Of a stretch of 60,792 nucleotides of DNA, positions 47,825-57,583 are shown one piece after another. The notes beneath the pieces were generated by a model, which worked only from the letters and a program-made list of their open reading frames with translations, did no database searches and had not been told where the DNA came from. The first letter of the stretch is position 1. Each line of letters begins with the position of its first letter. The position numbers and the translations under genes were made by a program. This DNA is from Gemmatimonadota bacterium. GTDB lineage: Bacteria; Gemmatimonadota; Gemmatimonadetes; Gemmatimonadales; Gemmatimonadaceae. The stretch is from positions 1 to 60,792 of the forward strand of contig VHBP01000007.1 in the NCBI GenBank assembly GCA_016871915.1. Reading direction: 5' to 3'.

Positions 47825-49007
47825 GCACGTCATCCAAGCGGTCCTTCAACTGCCGTCGCGCGAGCTCGTACTCGGTGCGCTCCGCCTCGGTCGGGGCCGA
47901 CCGCCGCTCGAACGCGGTGTCGAGCGTGGCGATCTCCAAGGCGATGGCCTCGGCGTCATCCCCGCCCCGCCGTGTGCGCGGCGTGGTCAGCGAACGCCGC
48001 AGCGCGAGGAGTAGCGCGATGGCGAGCGCCCCACCGACCAGCGCGACGATGAGCATCACGCGGTTCGTCCCGCCCGCGCCACCAGCGGGGATCGTCACCG
48101 TGATCGTCTGGGCCGCCGCCACATCCTTCGCCTCGAAGCGCTTGAAGGGGCGCCCCTCGATCTGCACCGGCGCGTCCGCCACGAGGCGCCCCCCGCTCGC
48201 GATCGCCTCCGGCGATTCGACCAACACCTCGAGGAGCGCAATCGGCGATTCGACGAGGAACTCGAGGGGATCGCGATTCGCCGGGACCTCATAGGAGAAG
48301 GCGATCTGCCGCACCCCGGGAGAGATCGGCGCGTTCACGCGCACACGCCCGTCGACCACGCGGATCGCCTCGGGCGAGACGTCCCCCGGCCCGGGCGTCA
48401 CCTCGGTCACGCCGGTGGGGAGCACCGCATCGAAGGTGAAGCCGTTCGCGCCAGCTGCCACGCGCGTCCGTGTGGAATCATTGGACAGCTCGTAGATCTC
48501 GACCACCGTGCGCGTGGTGCGCGTCGCCGAATCCGGCGCGGTGATGATCAGATGGCGCCCCACGGTCCGGATCGTGAGCGGCGCACTCGTCGTATCGTGC
48601 ACCTGGATCTCGGCGATCCCATCCCGCACTGCGCGTTCACGCACTGGGGGCGTGAAGTAGGCGACCCCGCCTCGACTGGTGGAGACGAAGTAGATCGCGC
48701 TCGTGTCCCCGGTGGCCTTGTAGCGGAAGTCGTAGCGCCCATCACGGGTCGTGCGCATCGAGTCGATCGGGCCCGCAGCATCGGGGCCGACGCGATGCAG
48801 CGTCACCCAGGCGCCTACGACGGGGATGCCCTGCGTCCCCCCTCCAGGGAGGAGGACGCGACCGGCGATGGAACGGGCGTCACCCTGTGCTTGCAGGGGC
48901 GAGCTGCCCGCCAACAGGAGCAGAAACGCCAGACGGGCGAGAGGCCAGTAACCCCCCGCCCGACTGTGTGACCCCTGCGCGTTCGCGCCGAAGACGGGCG
49001 CGCTCAC
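47799..49007 (-). CDS. Exported protein with carboxypeptidase regulatory-like domain and one TM helix
   Basis: 402 residues. A signal peptide ([19 protein letters not shown]) precedes a beta-sandwich regulatory-like domain (about 46-110, with [16 protein letters not shown] and [10 protein letters not shown]), about 200 residues of beta-rich extracytoplasmic sequence, a C-terminal TM helix ([20 protein letters not shown]) and a charged cytoplasmic tail with a short coil. No enzyme motif. The GTG start overlaps metK as GTGA. Its stop lies in the -10 box of the next promoter. Role unknown. Confidence 0.65.
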   Translation of the reverse strand: MSAPVFGANAQGSHSRAGGYWPLARLAFLLLLAGSSPLQAQGDARSIAGRVLLPGGGTQGIPVVGAWVTLHRVGPDAAGPIDSMRTTRDGRYDFRYKATGDTSAIYFVSTSRGGVAYFTPPVRERAVRDGIAEIQVHDTTSAPLTIRTVGRHLIITAPDSATRTTRTVVEIYELSNDSTRTRVAAGANGFTFDAVLPTGVTEVTPGPGDVSPEAIRVVDGRVRVNAPISPGVRQIAFSYEVPANRDPLEFLVESPIALLEVLVESPEAIASGGRLVADAPVQIEGRPFKRFEAKDVAAAQTITVTIPAGGAGGTNRVMLIVALVGGALAIALLLALRRSLTTPRTRRGGDDAEAIALEIATLDTAFERRSAPTEAERTEYELARRQLKDRLDDVLANRSTRL

Positions 49008-50182
49008 CCGGCGCGGACGGCGCGCTTGAGATCGGCGACCTTGTTCGTCTTCTCCCAGGTGAAGAGCTCGACCTTCTTCCCGAGGCGCGTGGTCTTCTCC
49101 GGGGTCCGCCCGAAATGCCCGTAGGCCGCGGTCGGTCCGTAGATCGGCTTCTTGAGCTCGAGCGCCTCGATGATCCCACGCGGGGTGAGGTCGAAGGTCT
49201 TCTCCACGGCGCGCATGATCGCGCGCTCATCGACCGTGCTCGTGCCGAAGGTGTCGACCATCACCGAGACCGGCTTCGCGACGCCGATCGCATAGGCGAG
49301 CTGCACCTCGCACTTCGAGGCGAGCTTGGCCGCGACGATGTTCTTGGCGACCCACCGCGCGGCATACGCCGCCGAGCGATCGACCTTCGACGGATCCTTC
49401 CCCGAGAAGGCGCCACCACCGTGACGGCCATAGCCGCCGTAGGTGTCGACGATGATCTTGCGCCCGGTGAGGCCGGCGTCCCCGTGCGGGCCACCGACGA
49501 CGAAGCGTCCCGTCGGGTTGATATGCAACTTCATCTTCGTGGCGCGCAGCTCGCGCGGGATCACCGCCTCGATGATGTCACGCGTGACCGCCTGATGGAT
49601 CGCGCGGTTCCCCACCGAATCGGCGTGCTGCGTGGAGATGACGACGGTGTCGACCTCGACCGGGCGCCCATCCTCATACACGACCGAGACCTGCGACTTG
49701 CCGTCCGGACGCAGCCACGGGAGGGTCCCATCCTTGCGGCGGGCGGCGAGCGCCTCGGTGAGGCGATGCGCGAGGACGATCGGGAGGGGCATCAGCTCCT
49801 CCGTCTCGTCGCAGGCGAAGCCGAACATCATCCCCTGGTCACCGGCGCCACCGGTGTCGACGCCCTGGCCGATGTCGCGCGACTGCTGGCCCAATGCGTT
49901 GAGCACCGCGCACGAATGCGCATCGAAGCCGATCCCCGCCTCGGTGTAGCCGATCCCCTCGATCGTCTGCCGCACGAGGGCGCGAAGATCGACCCACGCG
50001 GCCGTGGTGACCTCACCGAAGATCGTCGCGAGTCCGGTGGTGACCATCGTCTCGCAGGCGACGCGCGAGTGCGGGTCCTGCGCGAGGAGCGCGTCGAGCA
50101 CGGCATCGGAGATCTGGTCGGCGACCTTGTCCGGATGCCCTTCGGTGACCGACTCGGAGGTGAAGAGATGGCGATGCAGCAC
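49004..50182 (-). CDS. metK: S-adenosylmethionine synthetase
   Basis: Makes SAM from methionine and ATP. 392 residues. Seen: [36 protein letters not shown] (family signature), [14 protein letters not shown] and [19 protein letters not shown]. The start is a GTG without a visible ribosome-binding site. There are 73 bases between it and ptsI, occupied by a terminator; no SAM riboswitch class was recognised. Confidence 0.97.
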   Translation of the reverse strand: MLHRHLFTSESVTEGHPDKVADQISDAVLDALLAQDPHSRVACETMVTTGLATIFGEVTTAAWVDLRALVRQTIEGIGYTEAGIGFDAHSCAVLNALGQQSRDIGQGVDTGGAGDQGMMFGFACDETEELMPLPIVLAHRLTEALAARRKDGTLPWLRPDGKSQVSVVYEDGRPVEVDTVVISTQHADSVGNRAIHQAVTRDIIEAVIPRELRATKMKLHINPTGRFVVGGPHGDAGLTGRKIIVDTYGGYGRHGGGAFSGKDPSKVDRSAAYAARWVAKNIVAAKLASKCEVQLAYAIGVAKPVSVMVDTFGTSTVDERAIMRAVEKTFDLTPRGIIEALELKKPIYGPTAAYGHFGRTPEKTTRLGKKVELFTWEKTNKVADLKRAVRAG

Positions 50183-50202
50183 GAGTGGGAGAGGTAGGGG
50201 TG

Positions 50203-50241
50203 AAAACGAAAGGGCCGTCGCGACGCGGCGGCCCGCACCCC
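50203..50241 (-). terminator. Terminator after ptsI (or metK leader hairpin)
   Basis: GGGCCG pairs with CGGCCC and is followed by TTTCGTTTT. Outside it GGGGTG and CACCCC could pair as well and enclose the U-rich stretch, giving two exclusive forms. It ends the PTS operon or acts in the metK leader. Confidence 0.65.
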
Positions 50242-50255
50242 TGAACGTTAGGCCC

Positions 50256-52022
50256 CTAGGAGAGGCCCAGCAACCCGTCCGTTACCCCCGCTCCGAGCTC
50301 GTCCATGAGCGCCTGCCTGAGGAGGCGCTCCGCCTCTCGGGCCGTAGCGGCCCCTAGGGCAGCGCGCGCCGCCACACCAGCCGCCTCTAGGCTGACCCCG
50401 CGGATCAACCGTTTGATCACCGGGATCGCCGCCGCCGACACGCTCAGGGTCCGGACCCCGAGCCCGAGCAGAGCGTAGGCCATGAGCGGCTGCGAGGCCA
50501 TCTCCCCGCAGACGCTGCAGTCGCGGCTCACCGCCCGAGCGTCACGCACCGCACCGTCGATGAGGCGAAGCACCGCCGGATGCAACGGGGTGAAGCGCGT
50601 GACGAGCGCGGCGTTGCCACGGTCGACCGCCAACGTGTACTGCACCAAGTCGTTGGTCCCGATACTGAAGAAGTCCACCTCATTAGCGAAGCTCGCCGCC
50701 GTGAGCGCGGCGGCCGGCGTCTCGACCATGATCCCCAAGGGGACATCGGCCCGATGCTCGACCCCATGCCGCGCCAGTTCGGCCGCCGCCTCCCGCAGCA
50801 GATACCGCGTCTGCCGTACCTCATCGACCCCGACGATGAGCGGGAGCATGATGCGCACGTCGCCATGGACCGCCGCGCGCAGCAGCGCACGTAATTGGAC
50901 GGAGAAGAGCGCCGGTTCGTCGAGACACATGCGAATCGCGCGCCATCCCAGAAAGGGATTAGGCTCGTGCGGGAACCCGCCGACCGGGAGCTTATCCCCT
51001 CCTACGTCGTAGGTCCGGATCACCACCGGTTGCCCGGGGAAGGCGTCCAACACGGCACGATACGCCGCGACCTGCTCATCCTCCGTGGGCATCGCGGTCC
51101 GGCCCACCACGAGGAACTCGGTGCGCATCAACCCGACCCCCTCCGCCCCCGTCGTCCCGAGTCGCTCCACCTCATCGGGGAGATCGACGTTCGCCCGCAG
51201 GGTGATGCGTACCCCATCCGCGGTGACCGCCTCAGCCGTGCTCATGGCCACGAGCTCCGAGCGCACGGCCTCCTCCTGCCGTGCCCGCTCCGCGAACCGC
51301 GCCAAGGTCGCCGCCGTCGGTCGCAGGACCAACTCACCATTGCTCGCATCGAGGATCACGCGGTCCCCCGTCTGCACGCGCGAGGTCGCATCGATCAACC
51401 CGACCACCGCGGGAATGCCGAGCGAACGCGCGAGGATCGCCACATGCGAGGTGCGCGTCCCCGCATCGGTCGCGATCCCGCGGATCGACGATCGATCGAG
51501 CTGCACCGTCAGGCTCGGCGTCAGATCATGCGTGACGAGGATCGTGTCCCCATCGGGCCCTGCGGCCACCGGGTCGCCGTCGGGGAGCCCAAGCAGGATC
51601 GAGAGGAGTCGGATCTCGATGTCGACCAGATCGCCGGCGCGCTCGCGCATCAACGGATTCGTGGAGCGCGCGAATCGCTCCCGCCACTCCAAGAAGACGA
51701 GCTCGACCGCCTTCTCCGCCCCGAGGTTCTGCCGGATGAGCGCTTCGATATCCCCGGTGAGCGCCTCATCGCCAAGCACCGCGACCTGCACGTCGAAGAT
51801 CGCCGCTTCGGCGGGGCCGGCATTCTGCTCCGCACGCGCCTTGCACTGATGGAGCCGATCGACGGCCGCGGCGATGGCCGCGTGCAGGCGCGGCAGCTCG
51901 ATCGGGACCTCGTCGTCGGCGATCACACGCACCGGGACTTCCGGGACCTCCCAGCGCAGGAGCTGCGCGGTCCCGATCACGATCCCTGGCGAGGCCGAGA
52001 CCCCGTGGAGCGGCGTACCCAT
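50256..52022 (-). CDS. ptsI: PTS enzyme I (phosphoenolpyruvate-protein phosphotransferase)
   Basis: Takes phosphate from PEP to HPr. 588 residues. Seen: [16 protein letters not shown], the active His (about 193) in [27 protein letters not shown]-type linker at [11 protein letters not shown], and the PEP-binding barrel with [27 protein letters not shown] and [14 protein letters not shown]. Last gene of hprK-EIIA-B-C-D-HPr-EI; a 6-base gap follows HPr. Confidence 0.95.
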   Translation of the reverse strand: MGTPLHGVSASPGIVIGTAQLLRWEVPEVPVRVIADDEVPIELPRLHAAIAAAVDRLHQCKARAEQNAGPAEAAIFDVQVAVLGDEALTGDIEALIRQNLGAEKAVELVFLEWRERFARSTNPLMRERAGDLVDIEIRLLSILLGLPDGDPVAAGPDGDTILVTHDLTPSLTVQLDRSSIRGIATDAGTRTSHVAILARSLGIPAVVGLIDATSRVQTGDRVILDASNGELVLRPTAATLARFAERARQEEAVRSELVAMSTAEAVTADGVRITLRANVDLPDEVERLGTTGAEGVGLMRTEFLVVGRTAMPTEDEQVAAYRAVLDAFPGQPVVIRTYDVGGDKLPVGGFPHEPNPFLGWRAIRMCLDEPALFSVQLRALLRAAVHGDVRIMLPLIVGVDEVRQTRYLLREAAAELARHGVEHRADVPLGIMVETPAAALTAASFANEVDFFSIGTNDLVQYTLAVDRGNAALVTRFTPLHPAVLRLIDGAVRDARAVSRDCSVCGEMASQPLMAYALLGLGVRTLSVSAAAIPVIKRLIRGVSLEAAGVAARAALGAATAREAERLLRQALMDELGAGVTDGLLGLS

Positions 52023-52028
52023 CGTGCC

Positions 52029-52295
52029 TCAGCTCTCGCCGAAACGGCCAGCGATCAGCACCGCGATCGCGTCGATCGCGGCCTGCGCATCGGGCCCATC
52101 CGCGCGGATCGTGACCTGCGCGCCACACTCGGCGGCGAGCATCATGACCCCCATGATGCTCTTCGCGTTCACCTCGCGCCCATCACGACCAATCGTGATC
52201 TGGCTGGTGAAGCGCGCGGCGCACTTAACGATCTCCGCTGCCGGTCGCGCATGGATGCCGTGCGCGTTCTGGACCTGCACCGTGCGTTCGACCAT
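52029..52295 (-). CDS. ptsH: Phosphocarrier protein HPr
   Basis: 88 residues. Both phosphorylation sites are kept: His15 in NAHGIHARPAAEI (by EI) and Ser46 in VNAKSIMGVMML (by HPr kinase, which is encoded 2.3 kb upstream). The Ser46 region is the Gram-positive type, rare in diderms except where hprK is present. The ATG overlaps the EIID stop by one base; a much longer reading would lie on EIID. Confidence 0.96.
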   Translation of the reverse strand: MVERTVQVQNAHGIHARPAAEIVKCAARFTSQITIGRDGREVNAKSIMGVMMLAAECGAQVTIRADGPDAQAAIDAIAVLIAGRFGES

Positions 52296-53056
52296 CAGGG
52301 CGCGACTCCGTAGAGGGTGAAACCCAACAACCCGATGATGGCGATCTGCCACCCCTCCGCCTTCCCTCGCAACGCCGTCACGATCGCAGCACCGACGGCG
52401 ACTCCGGCGAGCACGGTGCCCAGCATGGCGCGCCCCGGTCCGATGATCCCATGCGCCGCGACCGGGAGCGCCACCCCCGCGACCAGCGCGGTGGCGCGCC
52501 CCATATGCGCCGGCCCACGCCGCAGGATCCAGGCATCGAGCGCCCGCGCCACCCGCAGCCCATGGGTCCACCCCACATACAGCCCCCAGACACGTAACCC
52601 GACATGCAACACGTTGTAAGCGCCGAGGAAGAGGAGCAACACCGTTAACGGGGCCGCGCCAAGCCCGTACGCCAAGAGGGCGACCGCCGAGCAGAGAGGG
52701 AGCCATCCCGCCCAGACGAGGCGGTCCCCCACGGAGCCCAGCGGGCCGGCCGCCGCGACGCGGAACCGGTCGATCTGCGCCGCAGGCACCCCATCAAGTT
52801 CCGCACGCATGAGCGCCCCGACGGCGACCGACGCGAGGTAGGGATGCGCATTGAAGTAGCCGCTGTGTCGGCCGAGCGCCGCCGCATAGGCCGATCCACG
52901 TGGGCCACCCGGCAGGCGACGCAACGCGGGCTCCATCGCGAAGGCGATCCCGTTCCCGATCATCGTCTCGTAGTTGAACGCCCCCTGCATCGCGAAGAGG
53001 CGACTGACGACGGCGAGCCAGGTGCGCACCGGGAGGCGAGGCGATAGGTCCGTCAT
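52295..53056 (-). CDS. PTS mannose-family EIID component
   Basis: 253 residues, the IID membrane partner specific to the mannose-fructose-sorbose family. Seen: FAMQGAFNYETMIGNGIAFA, FNAHPYLASVAVGA, GPLGSVGDRLVWAGWLPL, and a C-terminal hydrophobic segment. Overlaps EIIC by four bases. Substrate not predictable. Confidence 0.87.
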   Translation of the reverse strand: MTDLSPRLPVRTWLAVVSRLFAMQGAFNYETMIGNGIAFAMEPALRRLPGGPRGSAYAAALGRHSGYFNAHPYLASVAVGALMRAELDGVPAAQIDRFRVAAAGPLGSVGDRLVWAGWLPLCSAVALLAYGLGAAPLTVLLLFLGAYNVLHVGLRVWGLYVGWTHGLRVARALDAWILRRGPAHMGRATALVAGVALPVAAHGIIGPGRAMLGTVLAGVAVGAAIVTALRGKAEGWQIAIIGLLGFTLYGVAP

Positions 53057-53748
53057 GCGACCCGCCAGGCGATGCTGAAGCCGACCAGGAGCCCGGAGAC
53101 CAGATACCAGCGCGCGCCAGCGGTGGACTGCGTCACCTTCCAGATCGCCGCCAAACCGACCGCCGAGGCGGTCCCGACGACCACGGCGCGCGAGATCACC
53201 GGGGTGAGGACGAAGGATGCGAGCGCGCGGTCATAGAGCGGGATGGCAATCGCGAGGATGAGCGCGGTGACCAGCCCCGCACGAATGAGATCGATGGTGA
53301 GACCGATCAGTTGTACGACGGTCACGGCGCTCCCCGACCCGCGGGCGATCCGCGCCTGCTGCCGCCGCGCCACGGCGGCATTGAGCCGCCGCAGCAGATG
53401 CACGGAGGTCCCGCCGATCCCAGCGGCGATGAGGGCGATGAGGACCGCGACCGTCATCGCCCCTGCCGTCCCGACCTCGACCCGTCCGAAGAGCACGCCA
53501 CCGATCACGGCGGCCGAGCCCCACTCGGGATATCGTGACGACCCGAAGGGCATGGCCTCGAGCGCGAAGAATTCAAGGGCCACACCGATCGTGAGCCCGC
53601 CGAGCGGATTCCCAGCGAGCGCCCCGGCCGCCGTGGCAGCGACGATCGGGCGCGAGATCATCGCCTGCGGGAAGGCCACCACGTCGAGCCCCAATAGCGC
53701 GCCGAGCACGATGAATGGCGCGAGGGGAAGGAGCTCGGCGAGCATCAT
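53053..53748 (-). CDS. PTS mannose-family EIIC component
   Basis: 231-residue membrane channel with five to six helices. Seen: LLGLDVVAFPQAMISRPIV, NPLGGLTIGVALEFFALE and GSSRYPEWGSAAVIGGV, the IIC-man pattern. Overlaps both neighbours by four bases. Confidence 0.85.
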   Translation of the reverse strand: MMLAELLPLAPFIVLGALLGLDVVAFPQAMISRPIVAATAAGALAGNPLGGLTIGVALEFFALEAMPFGSSRYPEWGSAAVIGGVLFGRVEVGTAGAMTVAVLIALIAAGIGGTSVHLLRRLNAAVARRQQARIARGSGSAVTVVQLIGLTIDLIRAGLVTALILAIAIPLYDRALASFVLTPVISRAVVVGTASAVGLAAIWKVTQSTAGARWYLVSGLLVGFSIAWRVA

Positions 53749-54236
53749 GCCGTCCCGTCCCCGCGCAGGACCTCGTCCAACGACGTCACCGGGGCGCTCG
53801 GCACATCCTGTGCGACCACCGTGAGGCCACGTGCTACCATCGCCTGCAACAGAGCCTGCTCCGCTGGCGAGAGGAAGACATATCGCATCCGCTGCACGCG
53901 CCCCGGCTTCATGTGGAGGCCGCCGATGGTGACCTGGCGCAGTCCGGGCGATGCGGCGGTGAGCCGGTCCATCGTCTCGATATCACCGGTGAGGAGCATA
54001 CCGACGCGCGGGTCGGCCTGATACTGCGCGAGGCGCTGCACCGCCTGGTCTACGGTGACGAACTCGATCGCCATCTCCGGCGGCGTCCCCATGCGATAGA
54101 GCTCCTGCTCCCACTCGGCCGCAGCGATCGCGTCATCCACGAGCACGAAGAACCCGATCTCACAGGGTTGCCCCCACCCCACGACCACCTGGCCGTGGAT
54201 GAGGCGGTCATCGATGCGCAGGAGCTCGAGGGTCAT
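53745..54236 (-). CDS. PTS mannose-family EIIB component
   Basis: 163 residues. The phosphorylated His is at residue 14 in LLRIDDRLIHGQVVVGWG, exactly the IIB-man motif; then LFVLVDDAIAAAEWEQEL-type region (FFVLVDDAIAAAEWEQEL). A phosphorylation-competent form, so the system is not only regulatory by sequence. Confidence 0.9.
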   Translation of the reverse strand: MTLELLRIDDRLIHGQVVVGWGQPCEIGFFVLVDDAIAAAEWEQELYRMGTPPEMAIEFVTVDQAVQRLAQYQADPRVGMLLTGDIETMDRLTAASPGLRQVTIGGLHMKPGRVQRMRYVFLSPAEQALLQAMVARGLTVVAQDVPSAPVTSLDEVLRGDGTA

Positions 54237-54610
54237 CGCCCCTCGCCGAGCACACGGATCCCGGCCTGTGCCTGCTCGACGACCTTCTCGAGCGTGCCCC
54301 CGGCGACGAAGCTCAGCAACATCGGAAGCGAGGTGCCGGTGACGACGTGGAGCGCCGGGATCGAACGCGCGAGGCGCGCCCCGACGAAGGTGCAGCTCCC
54401 CGCGGGGAGATCGGTGAAGAGCACCGTCGCCCCCGTGCGGTCAAGCGCCTCGCGGATCGCCTGCTCGATCCCCTCCGGCGTCCGATCGGCGTTGGTCACC
54501 GCGACGAGGCCATGCCCCTCCCCCATCACCTGCGCGACGGCGGAGATGATCCCCTCGGCGAAGCGCCCATGCCCCGCGACGACGGCGGCGCGCCGCTCAC
54601 TCATCATCAT
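54233..54610 (-). CDS. PTS mannose-family EIIA component
   Basis: 125 residues. The active His lies in VVAGHGRFAEGIISAV near the N terminus; the rest (DLPAGSCTFVGARLA, SLPMLLSFVAGG) matches IIA-man. Three ATGs in a row at the start overlap the hprK stop; any of them could be used. Confidence 0.88.
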   Translation of the reverse strand: MMMSERRAAVVAGHGRFAEGIISAVAQVMGEGHGLVAVTNADRTPEGIEQAIREALDRTGATVLFTDLPAGSCTFVGARLARSIPALHVVTGTSLPMLLSFVAGGTLEKVVEQAQAGIRVLGEGR

Positions 54611-55562
54611 CGAGCAGGTAGCGCTGCACCTCGGCCTTGCTGACGAGGTGCCCTTTCAGGCGCTCGTTGAAGGCCTGCGCCGGATCCTCCCCCGCGTAGC
54701 GCATGAGATGATTCATCGCGATGACCTCGGCGATCACCGTGAGGTTCTTCCCGGGGTTGAGCGGAACCGTGATCTGGGGGATCGAGACGCCGAGGATCTC
54801 CGTGGTCGCCATGTCCAAGCCGGTCCGCTCGGCGACCATCCCCTCGTGCCACGCCTGCAACACGACGACGACCTCGATGCGCTTCTGTTGACGGACCGCG
54901 CGGATCCCAAAGATCGAGCGCACGTCGATAAGCCCGACGCCGCGGATCTCCATGAAGTGGCGCTGCATCGGATGCCCCGTGCCGAGGAGGATGTCCGCCC
55001 CCTTGCGTCGGACCATCACGAGATCATCGGCGACGAGCCGATGCCCGCGTTCGACGAGGTCGAGGACGCACTCTGACTTCCCGATCCCACTCGCCCCGGT
55101 GAACAGGAGCCCCACACCATAGACGTCCGCCAGCGACCCATGCAGCGAGGTGGTCGGCGCGAAGGCCTGCTCGAGGAATGGGGCGATGCGGCGATAGAAC
55201 TCGAGGGTCTTGAGCCGAGATCGGAGGATCGTCACCCCAGCAGCGGTCGCCGCCGACTCCACCCCATCGGGGAGTGCCAACCCCTTGGTCACCATCACAC
55301 AGGGGATGGGATAGCCGAACAGGAGCGTGAGGATCCGTGCGCGCTCGGCGGTCGACAACGAGCGAAGATAGGTCACCTCGGTCTCACCGAGCACCTGGAT
55401 GCGCTGATAGACGAAGCGCTCGGTGAAGCCCGAGAGGACCATCCCGGGCCCTGACGCGTCGGAGGACGGGATCTCGCGCGACAACCCATCGGCACTGCCG
55501 AGCTGCTCGAGTTCGAGGAGATCGCGCGTCTGCTCGAGGAGCGCGCCGACGGTGAGGGTCAT
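54597..55562 (-). CDS. hprK: HPr kinase/phosphorylase
   Basis: Phosphorylates and dephosphorylates HPr at Ser46 depending on metabolic state. 321 residues. Seen: N-terminal domain, then Walker A LLFTGASGIGKSECVLDL (about residue 155), LVADDLVMVRRKGADILLG, EIRGVGLIDVRSIFG and the signature ITVPLNPGKNLTVIAEVIA. First gene of the PTS train, four-base overlap with the glycosyltransferase upstream. Confidence 0.95.
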   Translation of the reverse strand: MTLTVGALLEQTRDLLELEQLGSADGLSREIPSSDASGPGMVLSGFTERFVYQRIQVLGETEVTYLRSLSTAERARILTLLFGYPIPCVMVTKGLALPDGVESAATAAGVTILRSRLKTLEFYRRIAPFLEQAFAPTTSLHGSLADVYGVGLLFTGASGIGKSECVLDLVERGHRLVADDLVMVRRKGADILLGTGHPMQRHFMEIRGVGLIDVRSIFGIRAVRQQKRIEVVVVLQAWHEGMVAERTGLDMATTEILGVSIPQITVPLNPGKNLTVIAEVIAMNHLMRYAGEDPAQAFNERLKGHLVSKAEVQRYLLDDDE

Positions 55563-56680
55563 CGCGACGTCCTCGTGGGGGTGGTGTCGATGACCTGCTG
55601 CAGATGCGCCTCGGTCGCGCGCGCGCAGCGGTCCCAGGTGAAGGAAACGGCGAAGCGCCGCGCGCTGGCCCCCATCGAGGCGACGAGCGCGGGGTCGGCC
55701 GCGAGGCGGTTCATGGCATCAGCCATCGCGGCGACATCGCCATGCGGGACGAGGAACCCCGTCTCGCCATGCCGCACCGACTCCCGGATCCCCGGGGAGT
55801 TCGACGCGACCACCGGCGTGCCGCAGGCCTCGGCCTCGACGTTGGTGAGGCCCCATCCCTCCTTGGGTGAGGCGAGGGCCACGGTCCAGGCGCGACGAAG
55901 CAAGGCGAGCTTCTCCTCCTCGGTGATGAAGCCAAGGAAACGCACGCGGTCGGCAAGGTCAAGCGAGTCGATCAGCCGCTCGAGGGCCGGGCGATAATCC
56001 CCCGCCCCAGCGATCTCGAGCACCGCCCCCGGCGCGGTCACGCGCGCGAAGGCGCGGATGACCTGATCGACCCCTTTGTACTTCTTGAGGCGGCCGAGGT
56101 AGGCGAAGGTCGGGACCGCGGCTCGCTGCGTTGCATCGGGCGTGTAATGGTCGCTCGAGACCCCCGGTGGGATGACCACCACTCGGTCGCGTGAGATCCC
56201 GCGGTCGACGAGATCGTCGGCCGTGCTCTCGCTGATCGCCTGGAACGGCACGCCCCGATACATCGCGGCGAGCGGGCGCTCACTCAGCCAGACCGCGGTC
56301 GCGAGGATCGGGTTCAACTCCTGGAAGGCCGCGCCCCCGAAGAGATGTGGGATCACGGCGACGACGCGCCGCGCCCCCCAGCGCGTGGTGTAGAGCGGGA
56401 TCTTGTTGATGTCCTCGTAGAGGAGGTCGAACCCACGCCCCTTGAGGTGCTGCTCCCAATACCGCCGCGCATGGAAGGGGAAGCTCTGCCGCGTCCCCAC
56501 GCGATGGATCTCGACGCCATTCCGGGTCGCGCGTGGCGGGCACCCCGGCCAGCCGCCGCAGAGGAGGACGACCTCATGTCCCCAGCCCGCGAGCCGCTCG
56601 AGAATCTCCTGCAGGTGGATCTCCGCCCCACCGCCAAGCGGATTCTCCAGATCCTGCCAATTGACGGCGAGCAGTCTCAC
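55559..56680 (-). CDS. GT4-family glycosyltransferase
   Basis: 373 residues. Seen: LAVNWQDLENPLGGGAEIHL (residues 4-23), VVVIPPGVSSDHYTPDA, FAYLGRLKKYKGVDQVI, and the donor site SPKEGWGLTNVEAEACGTPVV with an EX7E motif. Substrate unknown. The start is a GTG overlapping nusB as GTGA; a longer reading would cover nusB. No polysaccharide cluster is nearby. Confidence 0.85.
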   Translation of the reverse strand: MRLLAVNWQDLENPLGGGAEIHLQEILERLAGWGHEVVLLCGGWPGCPPRATRNGVEIHRVGTRQSFPFHARRYWEQHLKGRGFDLLYEDINKIPLYTTRWGARRVVAVIPHLFGGAAFQELNPILATAVWLSERPLAAMYRGVPFQAISESTADDLVDRGISRDRVVVIPPGVSSDHYTPDATQRAAVPTFAYLGRLKKYKGVDQVIRAFARVTAPGAVLEIAGAGDYRPALERLIDSLDLADRVRFLGFITEEEKLALLRRAWTVALASPKEGWGLTNVEAEACGTPVVASNSPGIRESVRHGETGFLVPHGDVAAMADAMNRLAADPALVASMGASARRFAVSFTWDRCARATEAHLQQVIDTTPTRTSR

Positions 56681-57099
56681 GCGAGACTGCCGGTCCGTCG
56701 AGCGAGCGCGTCGAGCACGCCATTCACGAAGCGGGCCGCGGGCTCGGTGCCATACCGCTCCGCCAGCCGCACCGCATCCTGGATCACGACGCGCGGCGGC
56801 GTGCCGCCCTGCAGAAGCTCCGCCGCCGCGACGCGCAGCACCGAGCGCTCGATGTGCCCGAGCCGCCCCAACCGCCAGTTCGTCGTCACCTCGCCAAGCT
56901 CTGCATCGATCTCCGACTGTTCGGCCACGATCCGCATCACGAGGGCCTCGGCGAAGGCGCGCTCGTCTGGCGCGATCGCGAGATCGTCCCAGACATTCAT
57001 CGCGACGCGCGAGAGATCGGCGTCCCCGCCGCGCACGTCCCACGCATAGACCGCTTGGAGGGCGCGGGTGCGCCCCCGCGTCTCAAGCCGTGCCGGCAT
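56677..57099 (-). CDS. nusB: Transcription antitermination protein NusB
   Basis: 140 residues. With NusE it loads at boxA RNA for rRNA antitermination. Seen: RGRTRALQAVYAWDV at the N terminus, IERSVLRVAAAELL, PPRVVIQDAVRLAERYG and the end FVNGVLDALARR. The ATG has GGAGG six bases upstream, choosing it over in-frame ATGs five and two codons earlier. It overlaps the end of ribH by 17 bases. ribH-nusB is a common pair. Confidence 0.94.
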   Translation of the reverse strand: MPARLETRGRTRALQAVYAWDVRGGDADLSRVAMNVWDDLAIAPDERAFAEALVMRIVAEQSEIDAELGEVTTNWRLGRLGHIERSVLRVAAAELLQGGTPPRVVIQDAVRLAERYGTEPAARFVNGVLDALARRTGSLA

Positions 57100-57583
57100 C
57101 GCCATCCTCCGCATCGGTGAGATCGAGTCGCCCGAAGAGATCGGCCATCTCGAGCACCGCCAGGGTGGCGTCCCAGCCCTTGTTGCCATGCGCACCGCCG
57201 GCCCGCGCCTCCGCCTGCTCCATCGTATCGCACGTGAGCAGCCCGAACCCGATCGGAACCCCGAACTCCCCCTGCAGGAGTGCGAGACCACTCGAGGCCT
57301 CCCCCGCGACGAAATCGAAGTGCGGCGTGTCCCCGCGGACGACGGCGCCGAGCGCGACGCAGGCATCGTAGCGCTCGGTCTGCAGGGCGCGCGCCACGGC
57401 GGGCGGGAGCTCCCACGCCCCGGGGACGCGCACCACGTCCACATCCTCGAGCCGCATCCCGTGCTTGAGGCAGGCCTCGAGTGCGCCATCGACGAGCTTG
57501 TCGGTGATCGATTCGTTGAAGCGCGCCGCGACGATCACGAGGCGCTTGCCGCTGCCGTCCGGCATCCCGATGAACTCCGCCAT
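57083..57583 (-). CDS. ribH: 6,7-dimethyl-8-ribityllumazine synthase
   Basis: Penultimate step of riboflavin synthesis. 166 residues. Seen: VIVAARFNESITDKLVDG, VRVPGAWELPPAVARAL, and VALGAVVRGDTPHFDFVA with the catalytic His. Follows ribBA with a one-base overlap of TGATG type. It forms an icosahedral shell in many bacteria. Confidence 0.96.
   Translation of the reverse strand: MAEFIGMPDGSGKRLVIVAARFNESITDKLVDGALEACLKHGMRLEDVDVVRVPGAWELPPAVARALQTERYDACVALGAVVRGDTPHFDFVAGEASSGLALLQGEFGVPIGFGLLTCDTMEQAEARAGGAHGNKGWDATLAVLEMADLFGRLDLTDAEDGDAGTA

Noticed and set aside
50183-50255. Known SAM riboswitch before metK
   Set aside because: Too short and lacking the conserved blocks of the SAM-I, II or SAM/SAH types that I can recognise; only a hairpin is supported.
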